Positions 1-5,501 of a DNA stretch of 15,168 nt are shown here, in pieces. The number at the start of each line of letters is the position of its first letter. The first letter of the stretch is position 1. The translations under genes were made by a program, and so were the position numbers. This DNA comes from Verrucomicrobiota bacterium (GTDB lineage: Bacteria > Verrucomicrobiota > Verrucomicrobiia > Chthoniobacterales > JAFAMB01), in contig JAFAJU010000084.1 in the NCBI GenBank assembly GCA_019236035.1, positions 1 to 15,168 on the forward strand. The letters are read 5' to 3'. The notes beneath the pieces were generated by a model. The model was given only the letters and a program-made list of their open reading frames with translations, searched no databases and was not told the origin of the DNA.

Positions 1-15
1 GGTGCGTGAGCAAGG

Positions 16-110
16 TAGCATAGGCATCCCGCCTGTCGGGCGTCTTGCATGGCGCCGTCCATACAGGCGGGAATCCTATGCTAGACTGACAGGCTGGAAG
101 CCTATGCTAC
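16..110. repeat. Palindromic intergenic repeat with a third half-copy
   Basis: Arms at 16-36 and 63-83 are reverse complements of each other at 19 of 21 positions, with a GC-rich loop between. A third arm at 89-110 is a direct, imperfect copy of the second arm and contains its own small palindrome (AGGCTGGAAGCCT, 91-103). The unit resembles REP-type extragenic palindromes. It lies upstream of ribBA and would form a strong hairpin in RNA or DNA. No FMN riboswitch signature was recognised in this leader. Confidence 0.7.
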
Positions 111-164
111 TGTGCGCCTCGCCGTTTGACGGGGAACAAAATTCTAAGAAAATGAAGTGACCGC

Positions 165-1364
165 ATGAACATTGGCTTTGATTCAATTGAAGAGGTTCTC
201 GACGAACTCCGGGAGGGCCGCCTGGTCATTGTCACCGATGACGCGAATCGAGAGAATGAGGGAGATCTGATTTTGGCAGCCGAGAAGGCTACACCGGAAT
301 TGATCAATTTCATGATTCGCTACACCTCCGGGGTTATCTGTGTTCCGATGGAAGGCAAAGATCTGGACCGGCTGGAGTTGCCCTTAATGACGGTGCGAAA
401 TACGGAATCAATGCGGACCGCTTACACCGTTTCGGTTGACGCGAAAGAAGGCGTCTCCACCGGAATATCGGCCGCAGATCGATCGCGCACGATTCGCCTG
501 TTAGCGGACCCCGGCACAGCTGCACAGGACATGGTCCGGCCGGGCCATGTCTTTCCTCTCCGGTACCGAGAGGGCGGCGTGCTCCGAAGGGCTGGGCATA
601 CAGAAGCGGCTGTGGACCTCGCAAGACTGGCTGGATTACGGCCGGCCGGAGTCCTGGCCGAGGTCGTCAACGAGGACGGGTCCATGGCGCGGTTGCCAGA
701 CTTAATTCAGTTCAAGCAGAAACATGGCTTAAAGATCTGCTCGATCGAGAATCTGATTGCGTACCGGCGGGCCAGAGAAGTTCTGATCGAGCGACAAGAG
801 ATTATCTCTTTGCCAACAGATTACGGCGACTTCCAGCTGCATCTTTACCGTTCGGTAATTGACGACGTGCATCACCTGGCGCTCGTCAAAGGCGTCATTT
901 CAAGTGACCAACCAACCCTGGTGCGCGTCCACAGTGAATGCTTGACTGGAGATGTATTCGGTTCCAGACGATGCGATTGTGGCGATCAATTGCACGCCGC
1001 ACTGCAACAGATCGATGAGGCCGGTGCGGGTGTAGTAGTCTATATGCGTCAGGAGGGACGAGGAATTGGCCTAGCCGCAAAACTTCAGGCCTATAAACTT
1101 CAGGAACAGGGCCTCGACACGGTAGAAGCGAACGAAAAGCTGGGCTATCCGATGGATCTCCGTGAATACGGCATCGGCGCCCAAATATTGTTCGACCTCG
1201 GAGTGCGCCACATCCGGCTCCTTACGAATAATCCGAAAAAGGTCGTAGGTCTCGAGGGATACGGTCTCAATATCGTCGAGCAACTCCCCATTAGGGCCTT
1301 AGCTAATCCCCACAATGCAAGGTACCTCCAGACTAAGCGGGCGAAAATGGGGCACTTGCTCTGA
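165..1364 (+). CDS. ribBA: Bifunctional 3,4-dihydroxy-2-butanone-4-phosphate synthase / GTP cyclohydrolase II
   Basis: Makes both early precursors of riboflavin in the cytoplasm: RibB converts ribulose 5-phosphate to dihydroxybutanone phosphate, and RibA opens GTP to the diaminopyrimidine. The 399 residues are the usual length for the fusion. The RibB half (about 1-200) shows DDANRENEGD at 25-34, RPGHVFPL at 125-132, GHTEAAVDL at 144-152 and EVVNEDGSMAR at 166-176. The RibA half (about 205-399) shows the zinc cysteines C259, C270 and C272 in HSECLTGDVFGSRRCDCG, the catalytic MRQEGRGIGL loop at 294-303 and TNNPKK at 354-359. Both active sites look intact, unlike the degenerate RibA halves of some fusions. 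The ATG at 165 fits the family N-terminus, although no strong ribosome binding site precedes it. ribH follows after a 182-base repeat-containing gap. Confidence 0.96.
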   Translation: MNIGFDSIEEVLDELREGRLVIVTDDANRENEGDLILAAEKATPELINFMIRYTSGVICVPMEGKDLDRLELPLMTVRNTESMRTAYTVSVDAKEGVSTGISAADRSRTIRLLADPGTAAQDMVRPGHVFPLRYREGGVLRRAGHTEAAVDLARLAGLRPAGVLAEVVNEDGSMARLPDLIQFKQKHGLKICSIENLIAYRRAREVLIERQEIISLPTDYGDFQLHLYRSVIDDVHHLALVKGVISSDQPTLVRVHSECLTGDVFGSRRCDCGDQLHAALQQIDEAGAGVVVYMRQEGRGIGLAAKLQAYKLQEQGLDTVEANEKLGYPMDLREYGIGAQILFDLGVRHIRLLTNNPKKVVGLEGYGLNIVEQLPIRALANPHNARYLQTKRAKMGHLL

Positions 1365-1385
1365 CGGCTACCGCCGGTCTTGATT

Positions 1386-1500
1386 TTTGAGTTTTGGGTC
1401 TTGAGTTTTGCGTTTTGGGTGGTCGCGGATGCGGGCGTTAAGCGGCTCCAAAGACGCCAAACTCAACACTCAAAACGCAAAACTCAACACTCAAAACTGT
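1386..1500. repeat. Inverted repeat of TTTTGAGT-like units between ribBA and ribH
   Basis: A T/G-rich left arm (about 1386-1424) and a C/A-rich right arm (about 1462-1500) are imperfect reverse complements. The core, 1401-1417 against 1471-1487, is a perfect 17-base match. Each arm is built from short repeated TTGAGT/TTTTG units. The short open frames here encode only this low-complexity repeat and are not genes. The element could form a long hairpin in the ribBA-ribH transcript. Confidence 0.75.
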
Positions 1501-1502
1501 TC

Positions 1503-1522
1503 CCGGGCCTTGCAGGGCCCGG
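1503..1522. repeat. GC-rich hairpin upstream of ribH
   Basis: CCGGGCC at 1503-1509 pairs with GGCCCGG at 1516-1522, extended by a T-G wobble, around a very short loop. No T-tract follows, so it is not a standard intrinsic terminator. It ends 24 bases before the ribH start and may belong to the larger repeat block just upstream. Confidence 0.55.
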
Positions 1523-1546
1523 CTTCCGGAGTATCGTCCGGCACTC

Positions 1547-2026
1547 ATGTCGACAGAATTTCCGACACGGCCAGAAGCGCTGAGCGAGCCGGCCCACTTC
1601 GCGATTGTCGCCAGCGAATACAATCGGGCGTACGTGGACGGCTTGGTGCGCTTTGCCACGGATGAATTGGGGACCATTGCCCCGCAGGTCAAACTCTCTG
1701 TCGTACGGGTACCGGGCTCATTTGAAATCCCGATAGCCGTTCAGGCACTTGCCCGGAGTCAAAAGCTGGACGCGATTCTCGCATTTGGGCTGATTTTTGA
1801 TGGGGAGACACTGCACGCATCTTTAATCGCCACCGCGGTCACCCAAGCGCTGTCGAGCATCAGCTTAGACGCATCTGTGCCGGTGCTACACGAGGTTATC
1901 GTCGTCAAAAATGAAGACCAGGCCAAAGCCCGCTGTTTGTCACCGGGGATAAATCGGGGAACCGAGGCCGCTCGCGCCGCTGTCCGCATTGTTCGTACTC
2001 TGCGCCAAATTCAGAAAGGAGGTTAG
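1547..2026 (+). CDS. ribH: 6,7-dimethyl-8-ribityllumazine synthase
   Basis: Condenses the RibB and RibA pathway products to lumazine, the step before riboflavin synthase; family members assemble as pentamers or 60-subunit shells. The 159 residues match the family length. Visible signatures are an N-terminal FAIVASEYNRAYVDGL segment, VPGSFEIPIAVQALA in the substrate pocket, GLIFDGETLHA (the usual GAVIRGxTxH loop, with the catalytic His retained), SLDASVPVLHEV, and the C-terminal NRGTEAARAA helix. The Arg-containing stretch DQAKARC is kept. The GLIFDGET version is divergent from proteobacterial and Bacillus enzymes; I recall similar forms in Verrucomicrobiota. The stop codon lies 5 bases before nusB and the last codons contain the nusB ribosome binding site. 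Confidence 0.93.
   Translation: MSTEFPTRPEALSEPAHFAIVASEYNRAYVDGLVRFATDELGTIAPQVKLSVVRVPGSFEIPIAVQALARSQKLDAILAFGLIFDGETLHASLIATAVTQALSSISLDASVPVLHEVIVVKNEDQAKARCLSPGINRGTEAARAAVRIVRTLRQIQKGG
2015..2022 (+). promoter_or_regulatory. Ribosome binding site of nusB
   Basis: AAAGGAGG lies inside the last codons of ribH, 9 bases before the GTG at 2032. It is the strongest Shine-Dalgarno sequence noted in the window and supports the GTG as the nusB start, with expression coupled to ribH. Confidence 0.85.
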
Positions 2027-2031
2027 GTTGC

Positions 2032-2475
2032 GTGGGTAAACGCCGCGAAGGACGAGAGGTTGCGCTGCAGCTTCTGTTTCATTGGGACTTGAATGTCCAA
2101 CAACCGCTCAGCGTGAGTGAACTAGATCTGTTTTGGGAGTTTCGCGCGGCGGTCGCAGGTGTCCGCACGTTTGCCACAAAGCTGCTCAACGGCGTGATTT
2201 CTCACCAGGCTACGATCGATGAGAAGATCACTAGATATACGGCGAACTACGAACTGAAACGGATTTCTGCAGTAGATCGCAACATCCTCCGAATGGCGAT
2301 CTACGAGATGCTGTATGCTCATGACGTACCGCCCATCGTGGCGATCAACGAAGCAATAGACATCGCCAAGAAATTTGGAACGGAGGAATCCGGCAAATTT
2401 GTGAACGGCGTCCTGGATCGAGTAAAACTCGACCTGAATCGTCCGCTCCGAACGGCTTTAGACAAGAATCCTTGA
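2032..2475 (+). CDS. nusB: Transcription antitermination factor NusB
   Basis: NusB binds boxA RNA together with S10 (NusE) and supports antitermination of rRNA operons. The 147-residue all-helical protein shows the family landmarks: RREGREVALQLLFHWDLN at the N-terminus, FATKLLNGVISHQATIDEKI in the middle, DRNILRMAIYEMLY, PPIVAINEAIDIAKKFGTEESGKFVNGVLD near the end. The start is a GTG supported by a strong upstream site within ribH, so ribH and nusB are almost certainly co-transcribed, a common arrangement. The last codons and the TGA lie inside the left arm of a 22-base inverted repeat (2465-2560), so the repeat supplies the extreme C-terminus. Confidence 0.94.
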   Translation: MGKRREGREVALQLLFHWDLNVQQPLSVSELDLFWEFRAAVAGVRTFATKLLNGVISHQATIDEKITRYTANYELKRISAVDRNILRMAIYEMLYAHDVPPIVAINEAIDIAKKFGTEESGKFVNGVLDRVKLDLNRPLRTALDKNP

Positions 2476-2560
2476 AAAGCAAAACCGGCTGCAGATGAGT
2501 CAAGTTTTGTTCCGTTGTCTGCGCATCAATCATTAGGTGGTTTTGCTTTTCAAGGATTCT
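2465..2560. repeat. 96-base element with perfect 22-base terminal inverted repeats
   Basis: Bases 2465-2486 are the exact reverse complement of 2539-2560. The 52-base interior contains a further small pairing (GCAGAT with GTCTGC). The left arm overlaps the nusB stop codon. The shape fits a MITE-like or REP-like mobile palindrome, or a cis-acting RNA hairpin after nusB. No T-tract follows, so a plain intrinsic terminator is less likely. No target-site duplication is obvious. Confidence 0.75.
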
Positions 2561-2693
2561 AAAGGCGGGACCGGGGAGCCCGGAAGTACTAAATTTTCAA
2601 ATGACTTATAGAAGCAAGGATAAGTGAAGACCAAACACAGTATGCTCATCACGCCTGGGGATTCTCTCCTCAAGAAAAATTCGGTCCCGCAGC
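2561..2693. other. Intergenic DNA between nusB repeat and ftsY repeat, no feature seen
   Basis: This is the unexplained middle of the 311-base nusB-ftsY gap. I see no convincing open frame, promoter pair, tRNA or terminator. An A/T-richer stretch around 2588-2625 could hold a promoter for ftsY, but no hexamer pair with good spacing stands out. Confidence 0.4.
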
Positions 2694-2781
2694 TAGCGAG
2701 GCCGCAGAGCCCAGCCGATGCCACGCCGAGCGCGGCCTACCTACCCCTTATATCTCGTTGGTCTGAGGCGCGGCCTCGCTA
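2694..2781. repeat. 12-base inverted repeat next to the ftsY start
   Basis: TAGCGAGGCCGC at 2694-2705 is the perfect reverse complement of 2770-2781, enclosing about 64 GC-rich bases. The right arm ends 5 bases before the preferred ftsY ATG at 2787, so in mRNA the stem would occupy the position of a ribosome binding site. It may be another palindromic intergenic repeat; a translational effect is inference. Confidence 0.6.
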
Positions 2782-2786
2782 AACGC

Positions 2787-3635
2787 ATGGCATTCGAATT
2801 TTTTAAAAGCCTGATCAACCGGTTCAGCGACAAGCCTGTCGACTGGGACGAGCTCGAGGAAACTCTGATCCGGTCCGATATTGGCGTACCCATGACGCTT
2901 CGAATCGTTGAGGATCTGCAACAACGCCAAACGAAGATCACCGCGAAGGACGTGGTCGACGTGACTCGATCCCACATCGAACAGATTCTTCCAATCGCTA
3001 ATCCGAGACTCCGGCCGCTGCCTAGCAAGCCGAAGGTGATCCTGATGGTCGGGGTCAACGGTACCGGGAAAACCACTTCCACGGCGAAACTGGCCTATCT
3101 GCTTAAACAGGACCGACACACCGTGATGCTGGCTGCCGCCGATACCTTCCGGGCTGCAGCCATCGAACAGTTGAAGATCTGGGCAGACCGTCTTCAAGTC
3201 GACGTCATTACCGGCGAGTACGGTGCCGATCCGGCTGCCCTCTGTTACGATGCCTATTCCGCTGCGAATAAGCGCAATGTCGAGTTCTTAATCTGCGACA
3301 CGGCCGGCCGCCTTCATACGAAACACAATTTGATGCAGGAATTGGGCAAGGTAGTGAGGACGCTGCAAAAGCACGACGAACAGTCGCCCCATGAGTGCCT
3401 GTTGGTTGTGGATGCCACCACCGGAAGTAATGCGCTGGTCCAGGCGAAAGAATTCAAACAAGCCGTGGGCCTGACCGGTTTGGTTGTTACAAAGCTTGAT
3501 GGTTCAGGTAAAGGCGGCATCGTCATTGCGATCCAGGATGAACTCGCTCTCCCGCCCCGATTTGTCGGGACGGGCGAAAAACCCGGCGATCTTCAATATT
3601 TTGATAAAGACGAATTTATCTCGAAGCTATTGTGA
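2787..3635 (+). CDS. ftsY: Signal recognition particle receptor FtsY
   Basis: FtsY is the membrane-associated GTPase that docks SRP-bound ribosomes at the translocon. From the ATG at 2787 the protein has 282 residues: a compact NG form without the long acidic A domain of E. coli FtsY. The N-terminal AFEFFKSLINRF is the amphipathic helix that binds membrane in short FtsY proteins. The N domain has the SDIGV motif (30-34). GTPase motifs are G1 GVNGTGKTT (89-97), DTFRAAAIEQL (119-129), DTAGR (171-175), TKLDG (235-239) and GTGEK (261-265). An in-frame ATG at 2718 would add 23 residues coded by the inverted repeat and is less likely. The TGA overlaps the stop of the convergent CNNM/HlyC gene by 9 bases. 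Confidence 0.95.
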   Translation: MAFEFFKSLINRFSDKPVDWDELEETLIRSDIGVPMTLRIVEDLQQRQTKITAKDVVDVTRSHIEQILPIANPRLRPLPSKPKVILMVGVNGTGKTTSTAKLAYLLKQDRHTVMLAAADTFRAAAIEQLKIWADRLQVDVITGEYGADPAALCYDAYSAANKRNVEFLICDTAGRLHTKHNLMQELGKVVRTLQKHDEQSPHECLLVVDATTGSNALVQAKEFKQAVGLTGLVVTKLDGSGKGGIVIAIQDELALPPRFVGTGEKPGDLQYFDKDEFISKLL

Positions 3636-5042
3636 TTCTTCCGGCCTCGCAGCCTGTTCGTGCTCTTCGGCGGGCTCCACAACATGCTTTTTGAAATGGA
3701 GCTGAAGAATTCGTCGCCCATCCGTCTGAGCAATGGTCACGAGATAACCTTCAATCTGAACCTGTTCTCCCTGTTTTGGCAGATGGCCTAACAATTGAAT
3801 GACGTAACCGCCAATCGTGCTGACTTCCGCGTTCTCCAGGCGCAGGTCAGCGAGTTCCTGCAACTCGTACAGATTCAATTGCCCCTGAACGAGAAATTCG
3901 TCCTCGTTTAGACGCACGAAGTCCTTCGCCTGCTCCAGGTCGAATTCGTCTTTAATTTCCCCGACGAGTTCTCCGACAACGTTATCCAGAGTCACAATGC
4001 CGACCGCACCTCCGTACTCGTCCACAACGACCGCAAAATGGCTCCGCTTCGCCAAGAATTGCCGCAGCAGTTTCTGCAACGGCATGAATTCAGGTACCGG
4101 CATCAGTTCCCGTTTAATCGCCAACAGATCCGGCTTCTGCTTCTTCATTTCGCGCATGAGATCCTTGATGTGAATCAGACCGATCGTGTTATCAAGGTGG
4201 CCCTGAACCAGAGGGAAACGCGTGTGACCCGATTCAATAGCCACTTGGATATTAGCCTCAAACGAATCCTGGATATCCAGGTAGATGACGTCGCCGCGCG
4301 GAGTCATGATATCCCGGACAACCCGACGCCGGAAATCCAGCGCGTTGATCAAAAGCTCATTGCCATGGTCTGTCCCATCCGCTGGACTCTCGTTTTCGGT
4401 CAGGATGACCCGAAGTTCTTCTTCGGTATGGACAAGCTCGGTCTCGGCGAGGGGTTCCATCCGGAGAATCGATTTCATGATCCAAGTGGCCGACGCTTGC
4501 AGGAACCAGATGGCAGGCCGGAAGACGATATAAAAGAGGTGAAGCGGAGGGCTGACCCAAAGACTTGTGACCAAAGCCTGACGGATCGCCAGCCACTTCG
4601 GCGTGACCTCGCCCAGAACAATGTGAAGATAGGTGATAATGCCGAACCCGATCGCGAACGAGACTCCGTGAACGATGGCGCTGGAGCTGATTCCAACGTG
4701 TAATAGCAGAGGCTGAATCAGCCTGGCCACGTAGGGTTCGCCGATCCAACCGAGCGCCAGACTCGAGAGCGTAATGCCAAGCTGCGTGGCCGAAAGGTAA
4801 GCATCGAGATGTGACGTAACGTGACGCGCCAAGGCGATTTTTTTGCTTTCGTCTTGAAGAGCGTCCAGTTGGCTGGATCGCACCGTGACCAGAGCAAACT
4901 CAGAAGCAACAAAGAATCCGTTCAGAAAAACCAGTAATAGGATGACTAGCAGATTGAACAGGACCGATCCCGGCGAGGCAAACTCTGTCTCAACCCCGGA
5001 AGCCGTTGAGACAGCAAGCGAGAAGGGAATTTCTATGCTCAT
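3627..5042 (-). CDS. CNNM/HlyC-type membrane protein with CBS pair (DUF21-CBS-CorC_HlyC)
   Basis: Members of this family are inner-membrane proteins linked to Mg2+ or Co2+ export, often labelled hemolysin C or CorC. The 471 residues show the full domain order. An N-terminal DUF21 membrane domain (about 25-195) contains the NGFFVASEFALVTVR helix, TQLGITLSSLALGWIGEP and LGEVTPKWLAI. A CBS pair (about 240-360) follows, with RDIMTPRGDVIYLD, HTRFPLVQG and HFAVVVDEYGGAVGIVTLDN. The C-terminal CorC_HlyC domain (about 373-452) includes GQLNLYELQEL and STIGGYVIQLLGHLP. The final 20 residues are acidic and unconserved. It is the last gene of the minus-strand series and converges on ftsY with overlapping stop codons. 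Substrate is not shown by the sequence. Confidence 0.93.
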   Translation of the reverse strand: MSIEIPFSLAVSTASGVETEFASPGSVLFNLLVILLLVFLNGFFVASEFALVTVRSSQLDALQDESKKIALARHVTSHLDAYLSATQLGITLSSLALGWIGEPYVARLIQPLLLHVGISSSAIVHGVSFAIGFGIITYLHIVLGEVTPKWLAIRQALVTSLWVSPPLHLFYIVFRPAIWFLQASATWIMKSILRMEPLAETELVHTEEELRVILTENESPADGTDHGNELLINALDFRRRVVRDIMTPRGDVIYLDIQDSFEANIQVAIESGHTRFPLVQGHLDNTIGLIHIKDLMREMKKQKPDLLAIKRELMPVPEFMPLQKLLRQFLAKRSHFAVVVDEYGGAVGIVTLDNVVGELVGEIKDEFDLEQAKDFVRLNEDEFLVQGQLNLYELQELADLRLENAEVSTIGGYVIQLLGHLPKQGEQVQIEGYLVTIAQTDGRRILQLHFKKHVVEPAEEHEQAARPEESQ

Positions 5043-5068
5043 TGATTCGATCGCTTCTGCCGACGATG

Positions 5069-5100
5069 GGCAGGTTTTTCGAAGGCACCATCAACCTGCC
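5069..5100. repeat. Small inverted repeat between rpsN and the CNNM/HlyC gene
   Basis: GGCAGGTT (5069-5076) and AACCTGCC (5093-5100) are perfect 8-base complements around a 16-base loop. Bases GATGG flank both arms as a short direct repeat. It lies just upstream of the CNNM/HlyC start on the minus strand. Function is unknown. Confidence 0.45.
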
Positions 5101-5160
5101 GATGGTCGACCCCACATAGGGGTAGCCCGTCGTTAATTCTTCGGGCGAACGAGGCGATCA

Positions 5161-5177
5161 AATTCCGCTTTGGAATT
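5161..5177 (-). terminator. Weak hairpin just after rpsN
   Basis: AATTCC and GGAATT form a 6-base stem with a 5-base loop, 8 bases beyond the rpsN stop codon on the minus strand. Only three or four T residues follow in the minus-strand sense, so it is at best a weak or partial terminator. Confidence 0.3.
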
Positions 5178-5184
5178 CGGAGCG

Positions 5185-5454
5185 CTACCAACTCGATTTT
5201 GTAACCCCGGGGATCATTCCTTGGGAAGCGAGCTCACGAAATGCAATCCGGGACAAACGAAAACGCCGGATGAACCCTCGTCGCCGGCCGCTTTGCTGGC
5301 AGCGATTTATTAGCCGAGTCGGACTGGCATCTCGCGGAAGCTGGGCAAGGCCTTCGTAGTCGCGGTTTGCCTTCAATGCGGCGCGAATAGCGGCATACTT
5401 TTCCACCGTTTTCTGCTTCCGTTTATTCCTTTCAATCCAAGACTTCTTTGCCAT
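5185..5454 (-). CDS. rpsN: 30S ribosomal protein S14, zinc-free type
   Basis: S14 sits in the head of the small ribosomal subunit. The start MAKKSWIERNKRKQ (ATG at 5454) gives 89 residues, the length of the long cysteine-poor S14 form. The body contains the family motif RCQQSGRRRGFIRRFRLSRIAFRELASQGMIPGVTKSSW, close to the E. coli pattern. Only one cysteine is present, so the CxxC zinc motif of the short S14 is absent. An ATG 13 codons upstream (5493) would add residues not seen in S14. The gene stands alone here, outside the large ribosomal protein operons, between a glycosyltransferase gene and a CNNM/HlyC gene; such stand-alone S14 copies can be paralogues used under zinc limitation, but no regulator site is visible. 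Confidence 0.93.
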   Translation of the reverse strand: MAKKSWIERNKRKQKTVEKYAAIRAALKANRDYEGLAQLPRDASPTRLINRCQQSGRRRGFIRRFRLSRIAFRELASQGMIPGVTKSSW

Positions 5455-5501
5455 AGAAGGGTGGAAAAGTAGCCGAGCACAAAGAAAATTCAACGAGATT
5501 T

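Noticed and set aside
1..164. FMN riboswitch upstream of ribBA
   Set aside because: The conserved RFN-element boxes were looked for and not recognised; the leader is occupied by palindromic repeats.
1380..1692. Short open frames between ribBA and ribH
   Set aside because: They translate a low-complexity inverted repeat and the start of ribH out of frame.
2748..3197. 149-residue minus-strand frame
   Set aside because: It is antisense to the ftsY N and G domains; no family signal.
4038..4703. 221-residue plus-strand open frame
   Set aside because: It lies wholly antisense to the well-supported CNNM/HlyC gene and its translation has no recognisable family; it is a shadow frame.
5455..5493. 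Upstream start for S14
   Set aside because: S14 proteins of this type begin MAKKS; the extra 13 residues have no counterpart.
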